Positions 25,264 through 35,194 of a DNA stretch of 64,000 nucleotides are shown here, one piece after another. The DNA comes from Verrucomicrobiaceae bacterium (GTDB taxonomy: Bacteria; Verrucomicrobiota; Verrucomicrobiia; Verrucomicrobiales; Verrucomicrobiaceae): NCBI GenBank assembly GCA_016713035.1, contig JADJPW010000003.1, positions 682,001 through 746,000 on the forward strand, written 5' to 3'. The first letter of the stretch is position 1; each line of letters starts with the position of its first letter. The position numbers were made by a program, and so were the translations under genes. The notes under the pieces are model-generated. The model made no database searches, had not been told where the DNA came from, and was given only the letters and a program-made list of their open reading frames with translations.

Positions 25264-25299
25264 TGCAAAGATCATGGAGTCCCAGCGTAGTTCTACTCC

Positions 25300-26619
25300 A
25301 TGAAACTCAATTACCTGGCAGCACTCGTTCTGGCACTCCCCTTCAGTCTCCGAGCCGTAGAGCCACCAAACTGCCAATGGGTCTTCAGTGGAGGAGGTAG
25401 TTCCAGTGACAAGACGCGTGCCGTGACGACCGATGGCGCTGGGAATGTTTTTCTGGCCTCGGAGTGCATTGGCGATGCCTCTTTTGGCGATCAGATTCAT
25501 CGCACCGCAGGAGGCATGGATATGTGTCTGGTGAAACTCGATCCAGCAGGTAAGGCTCTATGGGTGAGTGCTATCGGCGGCAGCAAAACGGACCGCGCCT
25601 ATGGTGTGATCACGGACTCGGCTGGGAACGCCTATGTGACAGGACACTTTGAAAGCACAGACGCGATCGTGAACGGTGCAAAGCTGCCGAATGCAGGGAG
25701 CTATGATGTCTTTACCGCGAAGTTCGCAGCAGATGGCAAGGTCCTGTGGGTGCGGGTGAAGGGTGGCGATGGCTATGATTACGGCCATGGCATCGCCATT
25801 GACTCAAAGGGGCATGTCGTCATCACAGGTGCCATCGGGCGGCAGATTTTTTGCACGAAGTATGACGCAAATGGCCGCGAGATCTGGCATCGCACGACTT
25901 CTGGAGGCGCTGGAGGCAGCGGTCATGGCATCGACGTGGATGGCAGCGACCACATCTACATCGGTGGCAACTCCACTGGCGCAGGAAGTTTCGGCAAAGT
26001 GGCCATCGAATCCAAAACAACTGCCGCTCTTGTCCTGAAGCTCACGCCAGAAGGCGAGGGCATGTGGGCGAACGTGATCCCTGGCACACCGAGTGCTCTG
26101 TATCATGAGATCGCGTGCGACTCAGAGGGCCGTGTGTGGGGCGTAGGCATGTTCAAGGGCAGCGTCACGGTGGCTGGACAGACTTTTCAAAGCAGCGGCG
26201 AAAAAGACAGCGATGGCATCCTCGTGCATTTCGATACCAGAGGTCAGGTACAGTGGGCGCAGCATCTGCATGGACCGGGCACCGACTACTGCCTGGGTGT
26301 GACCACGGATGATCACGGCACAGCCTTTGTATGCGGTGATTTCAATCAAGATACTTCCCTCGCGGGTCATGCACTCATCACTCGCGGCAGCGGTGACATC
26401 TTTCTCGCTGCATTCGATGCAAAGGGCTCACTCACATGGGTGCAGCAAGCGGGCGGCAAGCTCAATGACAACGCCTACCCCATCACCTTCCGAGCACCCG
26501 ATGAAATCATCATCGCCGGTGCTTGCGCTGCACCCGTCACCTTTGGTTCGCAAACAGTAAAGAATGCTGACAAAAGCGACCTCTATGCTGCAAAGTGGAA
26601 GCTCCCCGCCGCGAAGTGA
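25300..26619 (+). CDS. Exported SBBP-repeat beta-propeller protein
   Basis: A 439-residue exported protein made of repeats of about 50-60 residues containing the pattern D-x-x-GNxYVTG-x-F (for example DSAGNAYVTGHFE, DSKGHVVITGAIG, DGSDHIYIGGNSTG, DDHGTAFVCGDFN). This is typical of SBBP/beta-propeller proteins, which are usually structural or binding rather than catalytic. Signal peptide MKLNYLAALVLALPFSLRA. It starts 36 bp after the DUF1501 gene and could be co-transcribed. No catalytic residues are recognisable. Confidence 0.85.
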   Translation: MKLNYLAALVLALPFSLRAVEPPNCQWVFSGGGSSSDKTRAVTTDGAGNVFLASECIGDASFGDQIHRTAGGMDMCLVKLDPAGKALWVSAIGGSKTDRAYGVITDSAGNAYVTGHFESTDAIVNGAKLPNAGSYDVFTAKFAADGKVLWVRVKGGDGYDYGHGIAIDSKGHVVITGAIGRQIFCTKYDANGREIWHRTTSGGAGGSGHGIDVDGSDHIYIGGNSTGAGSFGKVAIESKTTAALVLKLTPEGEGMWANVIPGTPSALYHEIACDSEGRVWGVGMFKGSVTVAGQTFQSSGEKDSDGILVHFDTRGQVQWAQHLHGPGTDYCLGVTTDDHGTAFVCGDFNQDTSLAGHALITRGSGDIFLAAFDAKGSLTWVQQAGGKLNDNAYPITFRAPDEIIIAGACAAPVTFGSQTVKNADKSDLYAAKWKLPAAK

Positions 26620-26677
26620 GAAAAGATACCCGAGTAACAATGCGTAAACACATCATCACCGACACACTCCTATTCCC

Positions 26678-27574
26678 ATGACTAACCGCCGCCACTTTCT
26701 CCATTCCGCCGTTTGCACGGCATTCTCCAGCTTTGCCCTGACCAGCCATGCACAAACGGCCGCTAAGCCACGCCTGCTCAAAAAAGCCATCATGCTTGGC
26801 ACGCTCGGCGTGAAAGGGACGCTGCTGGAGCGCCTCCAAGCCGCCAAAGATGCCGGATACGAAGGCGTCGAGGCCCAGGGCGGAATGAATCAGCAAGAAG
26901 TGCTGGACGCACTCGGCAAAACCGGCCTCAAAGCCGCGAGTGTGTGCTGCCACACACATTGGAAGCAGACCCTGACGCATCCCGATGAAAAAGTGCGTGA
27001 AGAGGGCCTACAAGGCGTCCTTCAAACGCTACGTGATGCGAAAGCCTACGGCACGGACTCCATCCTCGTCGTTCCAGGCGTCTGCAACGAAGAGGTGCCC
27101 TACGAAGTGGCCTGGGAGCGCTCCATCACGCAGATCAAAAAAGCTGTGCCTCTCGCCAAAGAACTTGGCGTGGCAATCTCCATCGAAAATGTTTGGAACA
27201 ACTTCATCCTTTCCCCTCTGGAGGCAGTGCGTTTTCTGGATGAGATCGGCGAGCCCTCAAAGGTCGTCGGCTGGCACTTTGACATTGGAAACGTAGGCCG
27301 CTACGGCTGGGCGGAACAATGGGTAAAAGTGCTCGGCAAACGCATCAACCGTATCCATGTGAAGGAATACGATACGAAAAAGATGAAGGAAGAGGGCACC
27401 TACAAGGGCTTCGACGTGGACCTTACTGAAGGCACCAACAATTGGCCAGCCATCATGAAAGCACTCGACGACATCGGCTACACAGGCTGGGCGATCAGTG
27501 AACAGCGCGGCGGCATCAATCCGAACGGACTCTTAAAGCTCACCACGGCGATGGACAAAATTTTCGCGATGTAA
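26678..27574 (+). CDS. Tat-exported sugar phosphate isomerase/epimerase-like TIM barrel
   Basis: A 298-residue xylose-isomerase-like TIM-barrel protein (AP endonuclease 2 superfamily). Tat signal (NRRHFLHSA) at residues 3-11. Barrel features are AKDAGYEGVEAQG, SVCCHTH, SIENVWNNF (metal-binding Glu), GWHFDIGNVGRYG (metal Asp/His) and RIHVKEYD. Exported members in this phylum often accompany Gfo/Idh oxidoreductases and DUF1080 hydrolases, which suggests work on keto-sugars; the exact reaction is inference. Confidence 0.87.
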   Translation: MTNRRHFLHSAVCTAFSSFALTSHAQTAAKPRLLKKAIMLGTLGVKGTLLERLQAAKDAGYEGVEAQGGMNQQEVLDALGKTGLKAASVCCHTHWKQTLTHPDEKVREEGLQGVLQTLRDAKAYGTDSILVVPGVCNEEVPYEVAWERSITQIKKAVPLAKELGVAISIENVWNNFILSPLEAVRFLDEIGEPSKVVGWHFDIGNVGRYGWAEQWVKVLGKRINRIHVKEYDTKKMKEEGTYKGFDVDLTEGTNNWPAIMKALDDIGYTGWAISEQRGGINPNGLLKLTTAMDKIFAM

Positions 27575-27612
27575 GGATACCCGGAGTGCATCCCCTCCCT
27601 GGAGAAGGCAGC

Positions 27613-29064
27613 TTATAGAGCCGCCAGGGAGGCTGTAAGCAGCTTCCAAAATTTCTGCACCGATCGTATGCTGCAACATTCCTTCTCGGAGTGGGCTTCA
27701 TGGATATTGGGACCAAAGGAGATCATATCCATACCAGGATAAGCCATCGCGATGACACCGCATTCGAGCCCCGCATGACAGGCGCTCACCTTGACAGCCT
27801 GACCGAACAAATCGCGGTAAATGCCACGCATTTTCTCCAAAATAGGGGATTCTGCGCTCGGACTCCAGCCTGGGTAACCTGCATCGTTTCTGACGGCAGC
27901 TCCGATCAATTCAAAAGGCGCTGAAAATGCCCGCGAGACATCCAGCTTGCTCGAATCAACGGAACTACGCTGAAGACCGCTCCATTCCGCATGTCCATCC
28001 GCTAAAGCCACCAGCGATAGATTGGAGGATGCCTCGACCAAGCCCGAAACCACTGGGCTCATGCGATAAACACCATTCACGACTGCTTGAAGTGATAGAA
28101 CGAACTTTCTCTGCTCCAAGCTGGCCATAGCAGAGATCGATTCAGAAGCCGAATCACGGTTTAAAGCTGTAATGCTCAGGTGTGGCTCGATATGGCGAAA
28201 CTCCTCATAGATACCCGCTACTTCGATTTGGAAGACCTCCTCGAACCGACCTGGATCAAGCAGCACTAGATGCGCACTGCATTGTGCCGGGATCGCATTT
28301 CGAGCGCTGCCTCCACGCATGGAGACCAATGCGACGACTTTTTCTCCGCAGGCAGCAAGGATGCGAGCCATGAGCTTGATCGCATTCCCTCGGCCCTCAT
28401 GGATTTGCAGCCCCGAGTGCCCACCACGTAAGCCACTGATCTGGACGACTACATGTGGCTTCTTCTGATCATAGGAGGTCTCGGTATAGTCTAGGCTCAC
28501 CAGCGTATCGACACCACCAGCACAGCCGATCGTGAAGGTGTCATCCTCTTCAGAGTCCAGGTTGAGTAATGTCTTCCCAGAAAGCAATCCAGGCTGTAGG
28601 CCAAGTGCTCCTCCCATTCCCTGCTCCTCATCCAACGTGAAAAGAGCCTCAATCGGAGGATGACTAAGATCTTTAGAGGCTAGGGTGGCTAAGATCGCAG
28701 CCACACCGATTCCATTATCAGCCCCCAGCGTAGTCCCACGAGCACGCACCCAATCCCCATCCACCCACATTTGAATTCCTTGGGCTTCAAAATCGAAGTG
28801 CAATCCATCCGCAGCCTTGTGAACCATATCGAGATGCGCTTGCAAAATAACCGCTGGCCTGCCCAGTCGATCAGGTGTCGCTGGTTTCCGAATGATCACA
28901 TTGCCCGCTGCATCGACGAAGGATTCTAGGCCGTGATGCTCCGCAAATGCCCGTACAAAGGCCACTACTCGCTCCTCACGCTTCGAGGGACGCGGGATGG
29001 CATTGAGATCCGCAAAGCAGTTCCAGAGAGCGAGGGGTTCAAGGGTGCGAACAGAATCAGACAT
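27613..29064 (-). CDS. pepD: Aminoacyl-histidine dipeptidase / cytosolic non-specific dipeptidase
   Basis: A 483-residue M20C-family metallopeptidase, the length expected for PepD. Metal-binding and catalytic motifs are in order: LQAHLDMVHK (about 90), GADNGIGVAA (about 131), LDEEQGMGG (about 160), LNLDSEEDD and the C-terminal HAGLECG and GPNIHEAHSEKE. No signal peptide, so cytoplasmic; it hydrolyses dipeptides including Xaa-His. It stands alone on the - strand and ends convergently with the isomerase at 26678. Confidence 0.93.
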   Translation of the reverse strand: MSDSVRTLEPLALWNCFADLNAIPRPSKREERVVAFVRAFAEHHGLESFVDAAGNVIIRKPATPDRLGRPAVILQAHLDMVHKAADGLHFDFEAQGIQMWVDGDWVRARGTTLGADNGIGVAAILATLASKDLSHPPIEALFTLDEEQGMGGALGLQPGLLSGKTLLNLDSEEDDTFTIGCAGGVDTLVSLDYTETSYDQKKPHVVVQISGLRGGHSGLQIHEGRGNAIKLMARILAACGEKVVALVSMRGGSARNAIPAQCSAHLVLLDPGRFEEVFQIEVAGIYEEFRHIEPHLSITALNRDSASESISAMASLEQRKFVLSLQAVVNGVYRMSPVVSGLVEASSNLSLVALADGHAEWSGLQRSSVDSSKLDVSRAFSAPFELIGAAVRNDAGYPGWSPSAESPILEKMRGIYRDLFGQAVKVSACHAGLECGVIAMAYPGMDMISFGPNIHEAHSEKECCSIRSVQKFWKLLTASLAAL

Positions 29065-29111
29065 GGTGAACCCGCCATAGCGTCGGGATCATGATCAGCA
29101 AGCATATCAAT

Positions 29112-29159
29112 GAACATTGAGTGACAGGGACGATGTCCTGCCCTCAAATTTCAATGTTC
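29112..29159. repeat. Hairpin with heptamer-like arms between two - strand genes
   Basis: GAACATTGA (29112-29120) and TCAATGTTC (29151-29159) are exact complements. Their surroundings show 7-bp spacing (ATCAATG-AACATTG; TTCAATG-TTCCATG), and an inner stem is formed by CAGGGAC/GTCCTG with a mismatch. No U-tract follows on either strand, so it is more likely a member of the heptamer repeat class than a terminator. Confidence 0.6.
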
Positions 29160-29167
29160 CATGCTTC

Positions 29168-30598
29168 TCATGCGATGAGCGCTTTCACCACGTTGCCGGC
29201 GATGCCGGTGAGGCGCATGTCGAGGCCTTGGTATTTGAAATTAAGGCGCTCGTGATTGATGCCGAGGAGGTGCATGAGGGTGGCATTGAGATCATGGACG
29301 TGCACGCCGTCGCGGACGATGTTGTAGCTGTAGTCGTCAGTTTCGCCGTGGATGTAGCCTTTTTTGACTCCAGCTCCAGCGAGGAAGAGGCTGTAGCAGC
29401 GCGGATGGTGATCGCGGCCGTAGTTGGTCTCGGTGAGGGTGCCTTGGGAGTAGATGGTGCGGCCAAATTCGCCGCCCCAGACGATGAGGGTGTCATCGAG
29501 CAGGCCACGCTGCTTGAGATCTTTGATGAGTGCGGCGGTGGCTTGATCGGTATCGCGACATTGGCCACGGATGGCGTTTGGGAGACCGCCATGATGATCC
29601 CAGCCCATGTGAAAGAGCTGGATGCAGCGCACATCGCGCTCAGCGAGTCGGCGGGCGAGCAAGCAATTCGCGGCGTAGGTGCCTGGCTTGGTAACGTCTG
29701 GGCCATACATGTCGAGAATGTGCTGCGGCTCGTTTTTGGTATCGACGAGGTCAGGCACGCTGGTCTGCATGCGGAAGGCCATTTCGTATTGCGCGATGCG
29801 AGTGACCGTTTCGGGGTCGCCAAAGGCTTGATGCTCTTTTTCGTTCAATGCGGCGAGTTCATCGAGCATCTGGCGGCGCATGGGGCGATCGACCCCGGCA
29901 GGATTGGAGAGATAGAGCACGGGATCGCCGGAATTGCGGAAGCGCACGCCCTGATGCTGGGTGGGGAGGAAACCACTGCCCCAGAGGCGGTCATAAAGCG
30001 GCTGGTCATCGCGGCGGCCCGTGCCAAATGAAGTCATGACCACATAGGCTGGTAGATCGCGATTCAGGCTACCGAGGCCGTAACTGAGCCAGGAACCGAT
30101 GCTGGGCCTACCAGCGAGCTGCGAGCCGGTTTGGCAAAAAGTGATGGCAGGATCATGATTGATGGCCTCGGTGAACATGGAGCGGACGAGGCAAATCTCG
30201 TCCGAGATGCTGCTGATGTTTGGGATGAGCTCACTGAGCTCCATGCCGCTCTTGCCATGCTTGGCGAACTTGAACATCGAAGGTGCCACCGGAAACGATT
30301 TTTGCCCCGAAGTCATGGTCGTGAGCCTCTGGCCTTGGCGAATCGACTCTGGCAGGTTTTCGCCGCGATGTTTGGCCATTCCCGGCTTCGGATCAAACAG
30401 GTCCATCTGCGATGGAGCGCCGCTTTGGAACAAATAAATGATGCGCTTGGCTTTTGGTGCGTAGTTGGGAAATGAAGTAGCGCCATGGAGATGCGCGAGC
30501 GCGATGGAGCCGACTGCCGCAGCGGAGTTGCGGAGGAAGACGCGGCGGTTGAGGGCGTCCTGAATCTTGAATAATGAATGAGGGGAGCGTGAGGACAT
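29168..30598 (-). CDS. DUF1501 domain-containing protein, Tat-exported
   Basis: A 476-residue DUF1501 protein from the start at 30598 (MSSRSPHSLFKIQDALNRRVFLRNSAAAVG); an in-frame start at 30628 adds 10 residues. Tat-type NRRVFLRNS near residue 17. Motifs: LFQSGAPSQMDLFDPKPGMAKHRG, MGWDHHGGLPN, WGGEFGRTIYSQG, NYGRDHHPRCYSLFLAGAG and the terminal HDLNATLMHLLGINHERLNF. It lies just downstream of a PSD1 gene on the same strand, forming a second canonical PSD1-DUF1501 pair in reverse orientation. Confidence 0.93.
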   Translation of the reverse strand: MSSRSPHSLFKIQDALNRRVFLRNSAAAVGSIALAHLHGATSFPNYAPKAKRIIYLFQSGAPSQMDLFDPKPGMAKHRGENLPESIRQGQRLTTMTSGQKSFPVAPSMFKFAKHGKSGMELSELIPNISSISDEICLVRSMFTEAINHDPAITFCQTGSQLAGRPSIGSWLSYGLGSLNRDLPAYVVMTSFGTGRRDDQPLYDRLWGSGFLPTQHQGVRFRNSGDPVLYLSNPAGVDRPMRRQMLDELAALNEKEHQAFGDPETVTRIAQYEMAFRMQTSVPDLVDTKNEPQHILDMYGPDVTKPGTYAANCLLARRLAERDVRCIQLFHMGWDHHGGLPNAIRGQCRDTDQATAALIKDLKQRGLLDDTLIVWGGEFGRTIYSQGTLTETNYGRDHHPRCYSLFLAGAGVKKGYIHGETDDYSYNIVRDGVHVHDLNATLMHLLGINHERLNFKYQGLDMRLTGIAGNVVKALIA

Positions 30599-30623
30599 GG
30601 CGTCGTCTTCTGGGGTATTAAAA

Positions 30624-30644
30624 ATCAATGTTCAGTTTTCAAAG
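30624..30644. repeat. Short heptamer tract between PSD1 and DUF1501 genes
   Basis: Three 7-bp units, ATCAATG, TTCAGTT, TTCAAAG, occupy most of the short gap between the PSD1 stop at 30650 and the DUF1501 start. The units resemble those at 29106-29163. Confidence 0.5.
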
Positions 30645-30649
30645 GGCCT

Positions 30650-33600
30650 TTACGGCTTCGTCACGACCTCATTGAGGTTGAGGATGATGCTGGCGGTGAT
30701 GCCGTAGGCGGCGAGTTCGGCGCTGGGGATGGCGGGATCGGGCTGGTAGTTGCCGATGGAGAGGAATTGCTTGGCGGAGTCGGGCGTGGCCTGAAAGCTG
30801 GTGAGGCGGTTTTGCAAACCGGTGCGCAGCAGGGCGATTTCATCGGCTTTGGGTGGGCGGGAAACGGCGCGGTTGAAGGCCCAGGCGATGCGCTGCTCAG
30901 GGGTGTTGCCGCCTTGTTTGATCATCTTTTCTCCCAAGGCTTTGGCAGCTTCGACAAAGGTGACTTCGTTGAGCAGGGCCAGGGCCTGGAGTGGGGTATT
31001 GGTGCGGCTGCGTTTGACGGTGCAGATTTCACGCGAGGGTGCATCAAAGAGCAGCATGGTGGGTGGCGCGGCGGTGCGCTTCCAGATGGTGTAAAAACTG
31101 CGGCGGTAGAGGCCGGTGCCGGTATCGGCCTTATAGCCGCGCAGATCGCCGTATTTACTGGTGTCATCCCACACGCCATCGGGCATGTAGGGCTTCACGC
31201 TGGGACCGCCGATCTCTGGCACGAGCAGTCCTGCGATGGCGAGGGCCTGATCCCGCACGATTTCTCCACTGAGGCGAAAACGCGGCCCACGGGCGAGCAG
31301 GCGGTTCTCGGGATCTTTCTCGATGAGTTCTGGTGTGACTTTGCTGCTCTGGCGATACGCGGCGCTCATGACGAGCTGCTTCTGCATGGCCTTCATGTCC
31401 CAACCGCTGCGGATGAATTCGGTGGCGAGCCAATCGAGCAGCTCGGGATGAACGGGATACTCAGCCTGTGAGCCGAGGTTTTCGGCGGTTTTGCAAATGC
31501 CGTAGCCGAAGAATTTTTCCCAAGTGCGATTGACCCAAACGCGAGCAGTGAGCGGGTTTGTGGGATCGACGAGCCACTTGGCGAGGCCGAGCCGGTTCGC
31601 GGGTGCGCCTTTCGGAATGGGCGGCAGCACGGCGGGCGTGGCCATGGTCACTTTGTCGCCCGGTTTGTCGTATTCGCCGCGTTTGAGCACGAAGGTGTCA
31701 CGCACGGGGCCTTCCTGCATGACCATGACGTTTGGCAAAGAGCGATCGAGATCATCATAGGCACGCTGAGCACGGGCCAGCGCGGCATCGGCCTGTTTGA
31801 GTGGGTTTTCGACATTGGCGCGGAAGAAGGACTCGATGTCTTTTTTCTGCTGCGGGCTGCGTTTGGCAGCGGGTGTTTCAAAGGCGAGCTTCAGGCCGGG
31901 CGAAATGGCATCGCCGCTGAGTTTGACGGTTTTTGGTGGCAAATGGGAAGAGGAAAGACGGAAGCGGCCAATGTTATGACCACCGATGCCTTCCATGCGC
32001 AGGCGCAGCATGAGCAGCGTGTCTTTGCCCGGTGAAATGGGCTCTTCGAGCACGAACATGGCGCGGCGATTTTCTTTGCGCGTGGGGCCATCGACCGCCC
32101 AGGTGGTGCCGCGAGGTTTCTTTTTGTCACTGCGGATGAGGCTGGTGATTTCGTAGCCTTTTTGAGAGTGATCGGCCTCGGCACGGGCGAGCTGGAGCTG
32201 CTCAGGTTTGCCATTGCCCCTCTTTACAAAAACATCGAAGCCACTGAGAGCGAAGTTGCTATTGTTGAAGCGACCGGGACCGCCGCCGGGCAAGGAGGGA
32301 TCAGTGAAGCACTCGAGCAGAAAGGCGGAGGCACCACCCTCTGGCAGCGGTGCATCGAAGATGTACACATCTTTGTTCGGATTGGTGCCAGTGGCTAGGT
32401 AGCTGCCGTCTGCTTGCTTGATCAAAGCGGTGCCGACTTTGGATTCGACCTTCGCAGGGGTTAGCGGTAGCCAGCTTGCTTTCATGCTGCGCAGGGTTTC
32501 TTGCGCCTTCGGTTCCCAGGCTGCGACGAGCTGAGGCAGCTGCTTAGCGAGCTCGGCGACCTTGCTTTTGGCGGCTTTGATCTCGGCATCGAGCTGGGCG
32601 AGTTTTTGCTCCTGCTCGGCAGTGGGCACGGTGGCCACGGGCTGGCTATTGCCGCCGCTGCGGTTCGATGCGCCCTGAATGGTGCCGCTTTCAGGGACAT
32701 TGTTGAAGAAGGCGAAGAAGGAATAAAAATCCTTCATGCTGAGTGGATCGTATTTGTGATCATGGCAGCGGCAGCAGCCCATGGTGAGGCCCATCCAGGT
32801 GGCGCTGGTAGTCTCGACGCGGTCCACGATGTTCTCGATGCGCCATTCCTCCGCGATGATGCCGCCTTCTCCATTGATGCGGTGATTTCGATTGAAGCCA
32901 GTGGCCACGATTTGATCACGCCGAGCATTGGGAATGAGGTCACCCGCGATTTGCTCGATGGTGAATTGGTCAAAGGGTTTGTTGTCATTGAAGGCCTTGA
33001 TCACCCAATCACGCCAGGGCCACATCTGGCGGCTGCTATCGGTCTGAAAGCCGTTGGAATCCGCGTAGCGTGCATAATCCAGCCACTGCATGGCCATGCG
33101 CTCGCCGTAGTGCGGAGATTTCAGCAAGCGGTCCACATAGGCCTCGTATTTTTGTTCTGACCAATCGGAGAGCAAGGCCAGATCCTCGGGCGTGGGTGGC
33201 AGTCCCGTGAGGTCCAGAGCCACACGACGCATCTGCGTGGCGGGATCAGCCTGCGGTGACATTTTCAGCCCCTCTTTGGCTAAACGGGTGGCGATGAAGC
33301 GGTCCACCGGATGCGTCAGTCCATTGATCTGCGGTGGCTCCACTCGCACCGGCGCGATGAAGGCCCAGTGGCCCTGATACTCGGCTCCTTCGGCGATCCA
33401 TTGCTTCAGGATGGCCTTTTCAGCGCTGCTGAGCGGTTTGCCGCTTTTCTCCGGCGGCATGACATCGTCGTGTGAGTTCGGCAGTTCGACGCGGGCGATG
33501 AGTTGACTTTTTTCCACATTACCCGGCACGATGGCGGCATCACCAGACTCAGCGGGCTTCAGCGCCTCCTCGCGCAAATCCAGTCGCAGCTCCGCCTCGC

Positions 33601-33736
33601 GGTGGCTGGCATCCGCCCCGTGGCAGTGAAAGCACTTGTCAGAGAGGATGGGCCGCACATCGCGGTTGAACTGTACTTTGTCCGCTGCGGCAGCAGGCAG
33701 GGCTGTTAGAAAAAGGAACGTGGAAGCAAGTCTCAT
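30650..33736 (-). CDS. PSD1 and planctomycete cytochrome-c domain protein (DUF1549/DUF1553)
   Basis: A 1028-residue exported protein. Signal peptide MRLASTFLFLTALPAAAA, cytochrome-c domain with heme motif CFHCH (residues 35-39) and DVMPPEKSGKPL. DUF1549 from about residue 140 (VDRFIATRLAKEG) includes a second heme motif CCRCH (MGCCRCHDHKYDP). A variable central region has a short coiled-coil-like stretch (EQEQKLAQLDAEIKAAKSK). DUF1553 contains RVWVNRTWEKFFGYGI and NTPLQALALLNEVTFVEAA. The inter-domain linker is a plain Pro-rich one without repeats, unlike the other two PSD1 genes. Its start overlaps the stop of the hydrolase gene upstream by 4 bp. Confidence 0.93.
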   Translation of the reverse strand: MRLASTFLFLTALPAAAADKVQFNRDVRPILSDKCFHCHGADASHREAELRLDLREEALKPAESGDAAIVPGNVEKSQLIARVELPNSHDDVMPPEKSGKPLSSAEKAILKQWIAEGAEYQGHWAFIAPVRVEPPQINGLTHPVDRFIATRLAKEGLKMSPQADPATQMRRVALDLTGLPPTPEDLALLSDWSEQKYEAYVDRLLKSPHYGERMAMQWLDYARYADSNGFQTDSSRQMWPWRDWVIKAFNDNKPFDQFTIEQIAGDLIPNARRDQIVATGFNRNHRINGEGGIIAEEWRIENIVDRVETTSATWMGLTMGCCRCHDHKYDPLSMKDFYSFFAFFNNVPESGTIQGASNRSGGNSQPVATVPTAEQEQKLAQLDAEIKAAKSKVAELAKQLPQLVAAWEPKAQETLRSMKASWLPLTPAKVESKVGTALIKQADGSYLATGTNPNKDVYIFDAPLPEGGASAFLLECFTDPSLPGGGPGRFNNSNFALSGFDVFVKRGNGKPEQLQLARAEADHSQKGYEITSLIRSDKKKPRGTTWAVDGPTRKENRRAMFVLEEPISPGKDTLLMLRLRMEGIGGHNIGRFRLSSSHLPPKTVKLSGDAISPGLKLAFETPAAKRSPQQKKDIESFFRANVENPLKQADAALARAQRAYDDLDRSLPNVMVMQEGPVRDTFVLKRGEYDKPGDKVTMATPAVLPPIPKGAPANRLGLAKWLVDPTNPLTARVWVNRTWEKFFGYGICKTAENLGSQAEYPVHPELLDWLATEFIRSGWDMKAMQKQLVMSAAYRQSSKVTPELIEKDPENRLLARGPRFRLSGEIVRDQALAIAGLLVPEIGGPSVKPYMPDGVWDDTSKYGDLRGYKADTGTGLYRRSFYTIWKRTAAPPTMLLFDAPSREICTVKRSRTNTPLQALALLNEVTFVEAAKALGEKMIKQGGNTPEQRIAWAFNRAVSRPPKADEIALLRTGLQNRLTSFQATPDSAKQFLSIGNYQPDPAIPSAELAAYGITASIILNLNEVVTKP

Positions 33737-35055
33737 GGCTGGGAGGAGGAGCGCAGACCGGAGGTGTTGACGGTGATGACGCGGTATTGATGCTGTTTGC
33801 CGGGCTCGGGCTTGGGATCGGTGAAGCGTGTGGGGATGAGCGGATTATTCGGCGTATCGCTGTACTGTAGGCCTTGGAAAATGGGGCGTCCAAAGGGATT
33901 CTTCACAGGCGCTGTTACTGTGGCGATTTCTTTACCATCGCGCTCGATGATGAAGCTGGCGATGCCGCTTTCCAGATCAGCCTCAGCGCTCCAGGACAGC
34001 TCAGCGCCATTCACACGCAGATTCGTCGGCGCTGGAGGCGGCGTGGCATCAGGGATCGCGGTGTCTTTGACATAATGCATCCACGCTTTGGCGATGGCTT
34101 CGTTTGGCAGCCAGATGGCTTTTTTGGCATCGCTCGAAAATTGCGCCGCAGGTGCAGCCTCGGTGCCGAGCAGAGGCGCTAGCCAGGTGCCAGCCTGCGG
34201 CATGGATTGCAGTGGCGCAGCGCTTTTTGCAGGCAAACGAGCACTCAGGCAGGCATCGAGCCATGGGATGGCCAAGTAGCGCTGATTGCCGCATTCATGC
34301 GCCGTGAGTGGATCGACCGCGACGCCGATGAGACCACCGCGAGCACGCACAGCGGTGAAGAAGGCCTCATTGGCAGGCCACACTCCGGCGAAGCGGCCTT
34401 CTTTGACCGTCATGCCTTCTTTGGTGCCGGGATTGCACATGATGGGCACATTCAGCGCAGCATCTGGCACCGCGTGCGGCTTGATGGTTCCACGTTTCGC
34501 ATCCGCCGTGAGCAGTGGCACACCGCTGCGCAGCCAAGCTGCCGCGACACGCTCTGGATGCGTCAGCACCATGCCACCAGCCCAGTGACCGCCGCCGCTA
34601 TGGCCCCAGAGTGCCCATGGCACGGTGGCTAGCTCTGGGTGGCCGCTTTGAGCACCGATGTCTGCTAAGGCACGCTGAAACGCCACACCGCTGCCATTGC
34701 GCGGATCACACCACATTTGGCAGTCCTCTTTTTCGCGCATTTCATAAGCTGGAGCCATCAGAGCGCAGGCGTGTTTTTTAGCCAAAGCCTGCCAATGCAG
34801 GTCAAAAGCACCTGTGAGACCGGATTTGCACGATCCCTCACCACAACCATGCTGATGCACGATCACACCGCGCAGCTCCTGCACACCCGGCGGCAGCCAA
34901 AGCGTGTAGTTCACAGGAAAAATGAGCTCGCCAGGCTTTTTCGATGCCTCATAGCGCACCCGGTAATAAGGCGGGTCCGCCGGTGGAAAAACATCATAAG
35001 GCGCAAGTTGCGCATGGAGAGCCGTGGCAGTGAAAAGAAGGGCAAGGAGACGCAT
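33733..35055 (-). CDS. Exported alpha/beta hydrolase with C-terminal FN3-like domain
   Basis: A 440-residue exported protein. From start 35055 it opens with signal peptide MRLLALLFTATALHA; the upstream ATG at 35097 would add 14 basic residues. The hydrolase fold shows VIVHQHGCGEGSC (oxyanion region) and the nucleophile elbow GHSGGGHWAGG (Ser about residue 155). The C-terminal ~100 residues (PPPAPTNLRVNGAELSWSA onward) resemble a fibronectin type III domain, likely for glycan or protein binding. It is translationally coupled to the PSD1-DUF1501 pair downstream, so it probably serves the same degradative pathway. The substrate is unknown. Confidence 0.82.
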   Translation of the reverse strand: MRLLALLFTATALHAQLAPYDVFPPADPPYYRVRYEASKKPGELIFPVNYTLWLPPGVQELRGVIVHQHGCGEGSCKSGLTGAFDLHWQALAKKHACALMAPAYEMREKEDCQMWCDPRNGSGVAFQRALADIGAQSGHPELATVPWALWGHSGGGHWAGGMVLTHPERVAAAWLRSGVPLLTADAKRGTIKPHAVPDAALNVPIMCNPGTKEGMTVKEGRFAGVWPANEAFFTAVRARGGLIGVAVDPLTAHECGNQRYLAIPWLDACLSARLPAKSAAPLQSMPQAGTWLAPLLGTEAAPAAQFSSDAKKAIWLPNEAIAKAWMHYVKDTAIPDATPPPAPTNLRVNGAELSWSAEADLESGIASFIIERDGKEIATVTAPVKNPFGRPIFQGLQYSDTPNNPLIPTRFTDPKPEPGKQHQYRVITVNTSGLRSSSQP

Positions 35056-35194
35056 GTGGAGCCGATTGCTACGTCGTGGAGAGAGAAGTTTATACATGGG
35101 GAAATCCGCCGAGAGTCCCTAATGCGGCGGAGTGTGCAAAATCGCATCCCGGTGATGGACAGGAGGAGGCGGAGGAGCTAAACGGGCCACCTCT

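Noticed and set aside
33150..33170. Third copy of the GntR operator (TTCTGACCAATC)
   Set aside because: Only one half-site matches, and it is explained by coding sequence in the PSD1 gene.
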